DNA of 22,220 nucleotides, from the IMG/VR virus record IMGVR_UViG_3300025120_000625, positions 1 through 22,220 of that record. One strand, given 5' to 3'. The DNA is from a virus. Of this stretch, positions 16,010 through 22,220 are shown one piece after another (within the stretch, counting starts at the first letter, position 1; the number at the start of each line of letters is the position of its first letter). The position numbers and the translations under genes are program-made. Below the pieces are notes generated by a model, which saw only the letters and a program-made list of their open reading frames with translations, did not search any database and was not told where the DNA came from.

Positions 16010-16724
16010 GGTTGATCCGGTAGCAGACAGTATCAAGGAAGCTGTAGATAAAGCTATCGTTTCTAACGAGACAAAAAGGGAGCGCAGAAAATACATCGGC
16101 GCTTCAAGCATCGGTGATGAGTGTCAGAGAAAAATACAGTATCGTTACCTGAACTACGCTATAGACCCTGACAAAGCATTTACGGCACGCACGTTGCGTA
16201 TCTTTCAGTTTGGGCATGAGATTGAAGACTACGCCGCTAAGTGGCTCAGGGACGCTGGTTTTGATCTGCGCACAGAAGATAAGGGCGGTGAACAGTTTGG
16301 ATTCTCAATAGCTGATGGCGAGATCAAAGGACACATAGATGGTGTTGTTTGTGATGGTCCTGTCGCTATGGATTATCCTAGCCTATGGGAGTGCAAGTCA
16401 GCTAACGACAATAAGTTTAAAGGCTTTGTTCGCCACGGCGTTGCAAAAGCTAACCCAGTATATGCAACTCAGATTGCTCTATATCAGACCTATATGGAGC
16501 TTAATGAAAACCCTGCATTGTTCACTGTGGTTAATAAAAACACTTCTGAAGTTTATTACGAGCTTGTTCCGTATGATAATAATCTCGCTCAAAAAGCGAG
16601 TGACAGGGCGGTAAACATATTGACTGCATCAAAAGCTGGTGACATTCTACCTCGTATCGCTCAGAGTAAAGATTTCTTCCTATGCAAGTTTTGTGAATTT
16701 AGACAAACTTGTTGGAAAGCGTAA
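15942..16724 (+). CDS. Cas4-like PD-(D/E)XK exonuclease with Fe-S cysteines
   Basis: The 260-residue product has the Cas4/RecB-type nuclease signature. There is an N-terminal IGASSIGDECQRKIQYRYL box with C61, then GHEIEDYAA (H92), GHIDG (D133), the ECK strand (E150, K152) and YATQIALYQTYM (Q177, Y181). The C-terminus, CKFCEFRQTC (C248, C251, C257), completes four cysteines expected to hold a 4Fe-4S cluster. Such nucleases resect DNA ends and feed annealing recombinases. No CRISPR array or Cas1 is present, so adaptation is not its role here. No ATG is available: TTG 15942 has GGAG seven bases upstream, while TTG 15936 is too close to it. The start is therefore tentative. Confidence 0.85.
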   Translation: MEHSKTPTLSQQALGPLLQSRSRVDPVADSIKEAVDKAIVSNETKRERRKYIGASSIGDECQRKIQYRYLNYAIDPDKAFTARTLRIFQFGHEIEDYAAKWLRDAGFDLRTEDKGGEQFGFSIADGEIKGHIDGVVCDGPVAMDYPSLWECKSANDNKFKGFVRHGVAKANPVYATQIALYQTYMELNENPALFTVVNKNTSEVYYELVPYDNNLAQKASDRAVNILTASKAGDILPRIAQSKDFFLCKFCEFRQTCWKA

Positions 16725-16726
16725 TT

Positions 16727-16762
16727 AATGTGAGGTGCGCTTGGTCGGCGGCACCCCACATT
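16727..16762 (+). promoter_or_regulatory. Long hairpin before the primase-helicase gene
   Basis: AATGTGAGGTGC (16727-16738) pairs with GCACCCCACATT (16751-16762) with a single A-C mismatch and a 12-base loop. It starts three bases after the nuclease stop. It could stop transcription (weakly, as only a short U run follows) or control the next gene: CCCC at 16754-16757 inside the stem is complementary to the SD core AGGGG (16782-16786). Confidence 0.45.
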
Positions 16763-16793
16763 TAGTAGTCAGGTTGGGTATAGGGGCAAGATA

Positions 16794-18992
16794 ATGAATG
16801 TTTTAAGGTTTGGCAAGACAACAAGTGAAGTTGCAGAGCGTATTTCAAGGGAAGTTCCTCGTAGTGTCCAATTAAGCGCACTACTCGAAACATACCCAGA
16901 AGGGGTGCAACGCGGCAAAGAATTTTTTATTGGCTCCCTAAATGGTGAAGCTGGTAAGTCTCTGCGGATAAATATTGATATTAGCAGTCCTTGGTTTATG
17001 ACAGGCAAAGACTTTGAGTCTGGTGATGGTATCGGTGGTATATGTAAAGTCTTCAAAGAAGGGCGAGGATATTCTCTCGCTGAGTCAATAGAATACTTTA
17101 AAGATTATATGCCCTCAGATTACGTTGCCCCACCTGAAAATGTTGTTAAGCCGAACAAAGAAACTCCACCACAAGTTGTAACTCTACAACCCGAACAAAA
17201 AACATCTATTAACCCAAGCACACCTTTTGAGGAAGAATATAACTATACAGACGCAGATGGCGCAATAATAGTATCGGTTCGTAAATACTATGACCGGGAC
17301 GCAAGTGGAGGAATTGTTCGGGACAACTCTGGAAAACCTAAGAAACAATTTCGTCAATTCATGAATGGTCGGCAAGGTGTTCCTGAGCCAAGACCTCTGT
17401 ATAATATCCCGAACATTTTAGAGGCCAACAAAATTATATGGGTTGAAGGCGAGAAATGCGCTGATGCTTTAAACGCGCTGGGCTATACCGCAACTTGCAC
17501 AATAGGTGGTGCAGGGATGCTGTCTGAGAATACTGCAAGCAAGTTCGACTTCTCGCATCTGCGTAACAAAGACGTAATCTTATGGCCTGATAATGATGAT
17601 GCTGGCAAAAAGCTGGCGCGTATTGTCGAAGCTCAAGCGAAAGCAGCGGGTGCTAAGTCCACCATGATGCTTAAAATACCCTCTACTAAAGAAGAAAAGT
17701 GGGACGCGGCTGATGCAATAGAAGAAGACTTTAACATAGAAAAGATGTTGAAGACTAATGCAAGCAAGATCAAAAAGCCAATTAGCCTAATAGATAATAG
17801 CCTATTAATTAACGAATACTTTGTTGGCTCTGCACCTGAGCAAAACTTTCTTATTGGCGATACAATACCTCTTGGCGTGCCATGTGTCTTTGCGGCGGCT
17901 GGTGACAGTGGTAAAGGCATGATGACACTTGATCTAGCCATGAAGGTAGCGTCAGGGGCAACAATGCAAAGCGCATTTGGCGGTCTGGTCGCAGAGCATG
18001 GTGACGTAATCCTAATCACTGCGGAAGACGATAAAGACGAAATGCACAGGCGTATCTCTAGGCTTGATCCTAGTAAATACCGCGAACATTATGAACACAA
18101 ATTGCGCGTGCTACCACTTCCAAACCTTGGCGGTGTGTTTCCAATTATGCAGAAGTTCGACAACTCGTATCTAATGGGCGAAGAGTTCTCTCGCATCTAT
18201 GACCAAATGTTGGAAATGGATACCCTAAAGCTGATCGTTATTGATCCTATGGCATCGTTTGTTCACGCTGATGTTAACGCTGATCCAGCGGCGGGTGCCG
18301 CGTTTATGAGCCTATTAGCACAGATGGCAACAGAAACAGGGGCTACAGTCATGGTTAATCACCACATGGCTAAGATTAGAGACAATGATCCTGTCACAAC
18401 CCCAGAACAAGCGCGTAACCTCATTCGTGGTACATCTGCTATTGTCGATGGCGTGCGCTCTGCGTTTGCAGTCTGGTCTGTTGACGAAGGAACAGGCAAG
18501 GAAAGGTGTAAAGATTTAGATATAGAATACACAAGAAACGGCGTTTTCGATGGGGCTGTTGTTAAATCAAACGGGCCAGCTAATCGTGAAATAAGACACT
18601 TTATTCGTAATCCTGAAACGGGATTGCTGGAAGATCGTTCTGTAGATATTCGATCTCTGGCTATGTCTCCAACAGCGCGTGATCGTGTAAAACATATTGT
18701 TGATTTCGTTCGTATCAGAGAGAATGATGGTCGTGCCGTAAGCCAAGGTGGTGGTGTTGATGGCTTGCATACAGCGGTTAACGAATCGCAAGAAATTGAG
18801 CCATGCGTTATTGTTCTTAAAAATGCTGGAGAAAAATCAACCATAAATAACTCAATTAAAGAAGCGTTGAAAATGGGACTGATCCGTAAATATGCGCTGT
18901 CTCTTGGCGGCCCAGAAAAATGGCTTGGAACTATGGATGGTCCATTCTCTCGTGGCGAATATGAACGTCAAACAGGACGCGATAACATTTGA
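16794..18992 (+). CDS. TOPRIM/RepA-type primase-helicase
   Basis: The 732-residue product joins a primase-like N-terminus with an ATPase. A segment with WFMTGKDFESGDGIGG (67-82) resembles the region before primase cores. The TOPRIM domain follows with WVEGEKCADAL (216-226) and PDNDDAGKK (265-273). The C-terminal RecA-fold domain (about 350-570) is RepA/AAA_25-like: AAAGDSGKGMM (367-377) as Walker A, IVIDP (481-485) as Walker B, and VNHHMAK (521-527). The usual Ser/Thr after the P-loop Lys is Gly here. No zinc-binding CHC2 cysteines are seen. A winged-helix-like tail may close the protein. It probably primes and unwinds the phage origin. AGGGG is seven bases before ATG 16794. Confidence 0.85.
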   Translation: MNVLRFGKTTSEVAERISREVPRSVQLSALLETYPEGVQRGKEFFIGSLNGEAGKSLRINIDISSPWFMTGKDFESGDGIGGICKVFKEGRGYSLAESIEYFKDYMPSDYVAPPENVVKPNKETPPQVVTLQPEQKTSINPSTPFEEEYNYTDADGAIIVSVRKYYDRDASGGIVRDNSGKPKKQFRQFMNGRQGVPEPRPLYNIPNILEANKIIWVEGEKCADALNALGYTATCTIGGAGMLSENTASKFDFSHLRNKDVILWPDNDDAGKKLARIVEAQAKAAGAKSTMMLKIPSTKEEKWDAADAIEEDFNIEKMLKTNASKIKKPISLIDNSLLINEYFVGSAPEQNFLIGDTIPLGVPCVFAAAGDSGKGMMTLDLAMKVASGATMQSAFGGLVAEHGDVILITAEDDKDEMHRRISRLDPSKYREHYEHKLRVLPLPNLGGVFPIMQKFDNSYLMGEEFSRIYDQMLEMDTLKLIVIDPMASFVHADVNADPAAGAAFMSLLAQMATETGATVMVNHHMAKIRDNDPVTTPEQARNLIRGTSAIVDGVRSAFAVWSVDEGTGKERCKDLDIEYTRNGVFDGAVVKSNGPANREIRHFIRNPETGLLEDRSVDIRSLAMSPTARDRVKHIVDFVRIRENDGRAVSQGGGVDGLHTAVNESQEIEPCVIVLKNAGEKSTINNSIKEALKMGLIRKYALSLGGPEKWLGTMDGPFSRGEYERQTGRDNI

Positions 18993-19018
18993 CATGAAGT
19001 GGGAGTATATGGTATATA
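18989..19018 (+). promoter_or_regulatory. Promoter of the two-gene HTH unit
   Basis: TTGACA (18989-18994) overlaps the stop codon of the primase-helicase gene. An 18-base spacer leads to TATATA (19013-19018). The spacer contains AAGTGGGA and TATGG, elements also found in the divergent promoters near 11700. The -10 overlaps the 16-bp palindrome, so a protein bound there would block the promoter. Confidence 0.5.
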
Positions 19019-19024
19019 TACCAT
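19009..19024. promoter_or_regulatory. 16-bp perfect palindrome, candidate operator
   Basis: ATGGTATATATACCAT is perfectly self-complementary and covers the predicted -10 and start of transcription. It is placed 22 bases before the ATG of the first small gene. The HTH protein encoded next but one is the natural candidate to bind it; the RHH protein is another. Confidence 0.5.
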
Positions 19025-19045
19025 TATATATAGAGGAGGAGAGCA

Positions 19046-19231
19046 ATGGAAAACAAGAAGTTAAACCAGTTTCAGGAGAGTGAATTAAAATACCTGAAAC
19101 AACAGGTTGACAGGTTACAAGAAGAAGACCGCAGTGACGTTCACCCAAACGCAAAAAATGATCTTTGGGTGGCGCGTGACCAGCTAAACGATTTCGTTCA
19201 AGAAATGAGAAAAGCGGGAGTAAACATATGA
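19046..19231 (+). CDS. Small helical protein, unknown
   Basis: The 61-residue product is highly charged and helical (LKYLKQQVDRLQEEDRS, then DLWVARDQLNDFVQEMRK), likely a short coiled coil. I do not recognise it. A very strong SD (GAGGAGGAGAG, 19033-19043) precedes ATG 19046, and a promoter with a palindrome lies upstream. Its stop overlaps the next start (ATGA), so it is translated with the HTH gene. It may be a partner or dimerising cofactor of that regulator, but this is only positional inference. Confidence 0.65.
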   Translation: MENKKLNQFQESELKYLKQQVDRLQEEDRSDVHPNAKNDLWVARDQLNDFVQEMRKAGVNI

Positions 19232-19521
19232 TTTCACTTTACGAAGAAACCTATGCTTGGAAGTTTAAAAAACAAGTTCAACAAGATAGAATTGATAACC
19301 CAAAACTTAAAGCACCAATAGTTAAAAAATTTAGCTCTGAAGACGCGGCAAGGTTTGGCGCTATGAATAAGCTCCCCAAAAAAGAGCTAACTAAGCAAGC
19401 TAAAAAAATAAACGAAATGATGTGCCTTGGTCTAAAGCGCTGGCAAATAGCAAAAATAATGGAAAAAAGCGAAGACTGTATTCGTAAAACTGAAAAGCGT
19501 TACAATCTTCCCTTAAAATAA
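19228..19521 (+). CDS. Helix-turn-helix protein, probable regulator
   Basis: The 97-residue product is basic. Its C-terminal third reads GLKRWQIAKIMEKSEDCIRKTEKRYNLP (68-95), a clear helix-turn-helix of the homeodomain-like/RNA polymerase sigma-region type, where the second helix (SEDCIRKTEKRY) would read DNA. The N-terminal half is positively charged and likely flexible. GGGAG (19216-19220) precedes ATG 19228, and the ATGA overlap couples it to the upstream gene. With a palindrome over its own promoter, it looks autoregulated. Being the last gene before the strand change, it may control the switch to late genes. The 3' end overlaps the opposing low-complexity gene by nine bases. Confidence 0.65.
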   Translation: MISLYEETYAWKFKKQVQQDRIDNPKLKAPIVKKFSSEDAARFGAMNKLPKKELTKQAKKINEMMCLGLKRWQIAKIMEKSEDCIRKTEKRYNLPLK

Positions 19522-20151
19522 ATTTTGAGGCTGATAAGGATTTGGAATACCTTGATAGGTTCCATATCCGCCTTGGCTTTGCATCATACCATAACCACCA
19601 TATTGCTGAGGATAGGGCATGGCTTGCTGATACGGGCTTTGGTACGGCTGGTAACTAGGCAACGGCATCCTATAACCCTGAGCAGGCATACCACCAGAAC
19701 CAAAAGGGCTAGTTGATTGTGGTTGCAATGAAGACATAATTCCCTGCGGTTGCGATTGTGGTATTTGAGGTAAACCACCAAACAAACCCATCCCTGTCGG
19801 GTAACCACCACCAATTCCCCTTTGAAGGTTTTCTATAGATTTGTCCTGTTCGCTGTAATTAAACGAACGAGGATCGTTCGGGTTGTTACCAGCGAAGTTA
19901 ATCTCTTCCATAGTAGGTAACGCTTGAGGCTCTTGATACTCACCAGCGTAACGAGGATCGTTCGGGTTCTCTGCTTTGAGCATATCAAATTCTTCACGAG
20001 AACCAGAAGCGGGACCAGTGCTAGGAACAGGACGCATAATATCATCCCCTTGCTCTATGGGGCCACGACCAAGAAGGCCATCAGTACGGCTATAACCACC
20101 AAAAATCTCAGCAAGACCTGTCTCAGGATTTATACGCGCAAATGAACTCAT
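19513..20151 (-). CDS. Pro/Gln/Tyr/Gly-rich low-complexity protein
   Basis: The 212-residue product has an ordinary N-terminal third (SSFARINPETGLAEIFGGY) and then two NPNDPR repeats, at about residues 62-67 and 90-95. From about residue 112 it becomes nearly all Gly, Pro, Gln, Tyr, Ser and Met: GYPTGMGLFGG, then SYQPYQSPYQQAMPYPQQYG and YGMMQSQGGYGTYQG. This is a disordered, prion-like composition. No family is recognised. GGAG (20161-20164 on the minus strand) lies nine bases before ATG 20151. Possible roles are a virion decoration or tail protein, or a scaffold that condenses. The matching shadow frames on the plus strand are not genes. Its end overlaps the HTH gene. Confidence 0.65.
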   Translation of the reverse strand: MSSFARINPETGLAEIFGGYSRTDGLLGRGPIEQGDDIMRPVPSTGPASGSREEFDMLKAENPNDPRYAGEYQEPQALPTMEEINFAGNNPNDPRSFNYSEQDKSIENLQRGIGGGYPTGMGLFGGLPQIPQSQPQGIMSSLQPQSTSPFGSGGMPAQGYRMPLPSYQPYQSPYQQAMPYPQQYGGYGMMQSQGGYGTYQGIPNPYQPQNLF

Positions 20152-20187
20152 GAGTTATGTCTCCAAAAGGAAATTATTCGTGTTATA

Positions 20188-20412
20188 TCACTTTTCTGCC
20201 GCCCGATCAATAGACCTATCACCCATGTAAGCATCAACAACCATCATCATGAAAAACGGCAAATCATTCGGATGTAAACCTAAGCCAAACAAAAGTTCGA
20301 CTACCAAATTACGCATCTCAGGCATAGAAATAGTTTCGGGCATCTCTTGCAAGACACCCGAAATAATTACCTCTATTCTTTCTGGACTTAATCGCTCTTG
20401 GCTAATAGCCAT
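20188..20412 (-). CDS. Small helical protein, unknown
   Basis: The 74-residue product has no family I can name. Two amphipathic helices stand out: ERIEVIISGVLQEM and MRNLVVELLFGLGLHPNDL, followed by PFFMMMVVDAYMG. The Met-rich hydrophobic patch is short and is probably a core rather than a membrane helix. AAGGAA lies six bases before ATG 20412. It sits between the low-complexity gene and the methyltransferase gene in the same direction. It might be a chaperone or partner of the low-complexity protein, but this rests only on adjacency. Confidence 0.65.
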   Translation of the reverse strand: MAISQERLSPERIEVIISGVLQEMPETISMPEMRNLVVELLFGLGLHPNDLPFFMMMVVDAYMGDRSIDRAAEK

Positions 20413-20442
20413 AAGTTATTCCTTCCTACAGGTATGTTGGCG

Positions 20443-21114
20443 TTAAATAGCTAAAAATAAATCTGGCATTGAATATTCAATTTGTTGCTTTGCTATATTA
20501 AAATAATCAGAGTTCATTTCTATTCCTACAAAGCTCATCCCAGCTTTTACGCTCTCTACCCCAGTTGTTCCTAAGCCCATAAAAGGATCGCACACAACGT
20601 CTCCTTTTTTCCCAAAATTATCCAACATAAACCTTGCTGCTTCTGGATGCATGACAGCTCTGTGAATTTTTTTGTGTGGGTTTGATGAGTAAACAGGTGT
20701 TGTAAAGTGGTTTAAAGTATATGTTTTATTAGCTTTAAGAGATTTGTTTTTTTTAGACAAAACTAAAATGTACTCATATGCATTAATCAAATGTGGGTTT
20801 GGCATAGGATTTGACTTTTTCCAAATCAACACTTCAATTATTTGCTCAGAAAAAATACCCATAATTTTGTGTACATCTTTTTTATTATAACTGTTTTTTT
20901 GAATGTTGTAGAACACGTTTCCATTACAAATACGCAAACAATCATTGATAGATGTCTCTAAAAATTTAACGTAGTTGTTAACAATGTCGGTATGATTGTT
21001 ATATTTATCATTTCTTTTTCTGTTATATGGAGGTGAAGTAACCACCATATCAATTGAATCTGGTTTAATTTCTTTGATAAGATCAAAGCAATCTCCCAAC
21101 ATTAAATTAATCAC
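20443..21114 (-). CDS. Orphan DNA methyltransferase, beta-type motif order
   Basis: The 223-residue product is a small amino-methyltransferase (N6-adenine or N4-cytosine). The catalytic motif IV, TSPPYN (26-31), comes before the AdoMet-binding motif I, DPFMGLGTTG (176-185), with the target-recognition region between them. That order is the beta class. TSPPY is found in both N4-cytosine and N6-adenine enzymes, so the base is undecided. No restriction endonuclease is nearby, so it may shield phage DNA from host restriction or mark it for regulation. The gene is visibly more A/T-rich (Lys, Asn and Ile rich) than its neighbours, hinting at recent acquisition. The GTG start overlaps the hydrolase stop by eight bases, with AAAGGA seven to eight bases upstream. 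Confidence 0.85.
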   Translation of the reverse strand: MINLMLGDCFDLIKEIKPDSIDMVVTSPPYNRKRNDKYNNHTDIVNNYVKFLETSINDCLRICNGNVFYNIQKNSYNKKDVHKIMGIFSEQIIEVLIWKKSNPMPNPHLINAYEYILVLSKKNKSLKANKTYTLNHFTTPVYSSNPHKKIHRAVMHPEAARFMLDNFGKKGDVVCDPFMGLGTTGVESVKAGMSFVGIEMNSDYFNIAKQQIEYSMPDLFLAI

Positions 21115-21544
21115 TTTTTAATCCTTTCTTTGGCCTTTGCTTGGGCCTGATACTGACCTTTATTGCAACAGGCTTCTCATAAGAATAAAAAATATGAGTG
21201 CCAATACGAGCCAACCTATATAGTTTCTTACGCCAAACAGGACGAACCTTTGTAGTATGAAAATGATCTGCGGCTATCGGCGGCAAAAAACTAGGGTCTG
21301 ATAAAGACTTAAAAGCAATATCCTTAGATTGCTCCCATGCTTCCTGATCCCTTGGAATAGGCACAAGTCCATTGCGAACAAAAGAAAACTGCTTTGGTTG
21401 CGCGATAACACTGCAAACATCATCTGGAAACCTTTTGGATTCCACACGATTAACAATTACACGCGCTACCATAAGCTGGCCGACTTTAGGTTCTCCCCTC
21501 GCCTCATGATAAAGCGCTAAAGCCAAACACAATTCTGCTATCAC
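21107..21544 (-). CDS. SleB-type cell-wall hydrolase
   Basis: The 145-residue product matches the SleB/hydrolase_2 pattern: ALYHEARGE (10-18, with the likely catalytic E14), GQLMVARVIVNRV, a PKQFSF segment and AADHFHTT followed by WRKKLYRLARIGTHIFY (104-120). Members cut the glycan strand or spore cortex, and phage copies serve as endolysins. There is no signal peptide. The C-terminus is strongly basic (KVSIRPKQRPKKGLKSD), which may help it reach the outer membrane or wall. GTG 21544 overlaps the upstream stop (GTGA) and has no SD of its own, so translation depends on coupling. This is a second lytic gene besides the M15 peptidase at the left edge. Confidence 0.85.
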   Translation of the reverse strand: MIAELCLALALYHEARGEPKVGQLMVARVIVNRVESKRFPDDVCSVIAQPKQFSFVRNGLVPIPRDQEAWEQSKDIAFKSLSDPSFLPPIAADHFHTTKVRPVWRKKLYRLARIGTHIFYSYEKPVAIKVSIRPKQRPKKGLKSD

Positions 21545-21822
21545 TTCTCAATGTCCAATTTGTACATCCAATTTTGTAAAACTTGGTAACTTTTTAAACC
21601 TAATAAATTAGCAGCATTTTTTAGGTTTTTACTTTTGTCAATAGCTCTCCTGATGTAGTCACGCTTTACATCGTCAAGAGCAGAGTGAACATCGTAATGC
21701 TCCTCATACCGATCAAGAGGTAAATACCCCTCAAACTCATCGCGTAACTCCTCCAAATCAGATTGCGTTGTTATGCCCGTTAACCTGTCAAGCAAGTAAC
21801 GAAACGTAGGTCGATCTGTCAT
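21541..21822 (-). CDS. Fis-like HTH DNA-binding protein
   Basis: The 93-residue product ends in VKRDYIRRAIDKSKNLKNAANLLGLKSYQVLQNWMYKLDI (52-91), the Fis/HTH_8 arrangement in which a helix pair starting at NAANLLG reads DNA. The N-terminal half is acidic (LEELRDEFEGYLPLDRYEEHYD) and may be the dimerisation part. ATG 21822 has GGGAGG eight bases upstream; a TTG at 21828 would be too close to that SD. It overlaps the stop of the 22-codon mini-ORF (TAATG) and, at its end, the start of the hydrolase gene. It may regulate this minus-strand block or act as a nucleoid-type factor. Confidence 0.75.
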   Translation of the reverse strand: MTDRPTFRYLLDRLTGITTQSDLEELRDEFEGYLPLDRYEEHYDVHSALDDVKRDYIRRAIDKSKNLKNAANLLGLKSYQVLQNWMYKLDIEK

Positions 21823-21890
21823 TACCAATTCCTCCCGAAGACTTTTGCAAATACTTCGTCGAGAATTTTTTCTAATTCATCTTTTGTCAT
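21822..21890 (-). CDS. 22-residue mini-ORF
   Basis: The frame reads MTKDELEKILDEVFAKVFGRNW, a single amphipathic helix. GAGGG lies five to six bases before its ATG. The start is inside the end of the upstream gene and the stop overlaps the Fis-like gene's start (TAATG). Both ends therefore look like coupled genes. It could be a real small protein or a coupling leader for the regulator. Confidence 0.45.
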   Translation of the reverse strand: MTKDELEKILDEVFAKVFGRNW

Positions 21891-22098
21891 GTTTTTCCCT
21901 CATTTTTTTAAAGTTAATTTCTACTACTTCTGGTTGTTTAAAAATATCCACTATCGCAACGCTGTGATATTTTGCACCAGTATCGTTAGAAAAATTTCTA
22001 CGAGCAATTTCTGCCGCCTTCACAATGTCTTCAGCGTCAATTATATGAGTTGCAGAAACCACGCCTTCCACAACTATTTGGTAAGTTTTTTCGGCCAT
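21877..22098 (-). CDS. Small alpha/beta protein, unknown
   Basis: The 73-residue product has the alternating pattern TYQIVVEGVVSATHIIDAEDIVKAAEIARRNF ... YHSVAIVDIF, a beta-alpha-beta fold. The C-terminus is basic. I do not recognise a family. ATG 22098 overlaps the upstream stop (TGATG); the weak GGGGGT before it suggests that translation relies on coupling. A GTG one codon earlier (22101) is possible. It shares its operon with the mini-ORF, Fis-like gene and hydrolase. Confidence 0.65.
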   Translation of the reverse strand: MAEKTYQIVVEGVVSATHIIDAEDIVKAAEIARRNFSNDTGAKYHSVAIVDIFKQPEVVEINFKKMREKHDKR

Positions 22099-22220
22099 CA
22101 CAAAACACCCCCAGTTTTAAATTGAATGTGTTGCGTCACGGTGTTTTCAATCTCATTGTTGAACTCCATAAACATGCGGTCTGCAACCGAGGTGACTTGC
22201 TGGACAAAATGAGGCCAATC
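22098..22220 (-). CDS. C-terminal part of a gene running off the right edge
   Basis: The last 123 bases on the minus strand are open for 40 codons and end in TGA (22098-22100), which overlaps the next start. The visible end reads WPHFVQQVTSVADRMFMEF, followed by NNEIENTVTQHIQFKTGGVL. It is a helical C-terminus with no recognised family. Confidence 0.55.
   Translation of the reverse strand, partial: DWPHFVQQVTSVADRMFMEFNNEIENTVTQHIQFKTGGVL

Noticed and set aside
15942-16724. Cas4-like gene as sign of a CRISPR system
   Set aside because: No repeat array, Cas1 or other cas gene is in the window; phage Cas4-like nucleases normally work in recombination.
18359-18844. Minus-strand open frame of 161 codons inside the primase-helicase gene
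   Set aside because: It is a shadow of a gene with clear TOPRIM and ATPase motifs, and its protein looks like no real fold. The same goes for 17633-18019.

Overview
The window is a roughly 42% GC, densely packed piece of a tailed bacteriophage genome. It was most likely taken from a short-tailed (podovirus-like) phage, and its gene families are those I associate with uncultured marine phages of Gram-negative, probably proteobacterial, hosts. That host guess is inference from family resemblance only. Every gap between genes is below 210 bases. I see no tRNA, rRNA, IS element, integrase or CRISPR array. No terminase, portal, capsid or DNA polymerase gene lies inside the window, so the genome continues on both sides.

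Layout. (1) Positions 1-10663, plus strand, hold the end of a late structural block: the tail of an M15-type peptidoglycan peptidase, a P22 gp10-like tail/stabilisation protein, two small proteins (one with a zinc ribbon), a 355-residue virion-type protein, and three consecutive large proteins (518, 665 and 1026 residues) that look like internal virion or DNA-ejection proteins. The last has a glycine-rich hydrophobic segment suited to membrane insertion. (2) Positions 10660-11834 form a switch-like region: a ribbon-helix-helix (RHH) gene on the minus strand, a DUF1064-type PD-(D/E)XK nuclease on the plus strand, a lone 112-residue acidic protein on the minus strand, and a 206-bp divergent promoter region with an A/T tract in the middle. 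(3) Positions 11835-18992, plus strand, hold the replication and recombination operon: a Sak4-like RecA-fold ATPase, an SSB-like protein, an SF2 helicase, a DUF6378 protein, a Cas4-like Fe-S nuclease and a TOPRIM/RepA-type primase-helicase. (4) Positions 18993-19521 hold a short two-gene unit ending in an HTH protein, behind a promoter that overlaps a perfect 16-bp palindrome. (5) Positions 19513-22220, minus strand, hold an accessory block: a Pro/Gln/Tyr/Gly-rich low-complexity protein, a small unknown protein, an A/T-rich orphan DNA methyltransferase, a SleB-type cell-wall hydrolase, a Fis-like HTH protein, a 22-codon mini-ORF and two more small genes.

How it may work together. Four candidate sigma70-like promoters (near 10916-10944, 11688-11716, 11771-11801 and 18989-19018) carry CCCAC/GTGGG elements in or beside the -35/-10 spacer. 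Three of them also have TATGG at or directly before the -10. This suggests that one regulator, with the RHH protein the obvious candidate, coordinates the early left gene, the replication operon and the HTH unit. Two intergenic segments, upstream of the SF2 helicase and of the primase-helicase, can form strong RNA structures next to the ribosome binding sites. The one before the helicase can form a three-way junction plus a G6/C6 pseudoknot. These control elements and the acidic 112-residue protein are the best candidates for something undescribed.
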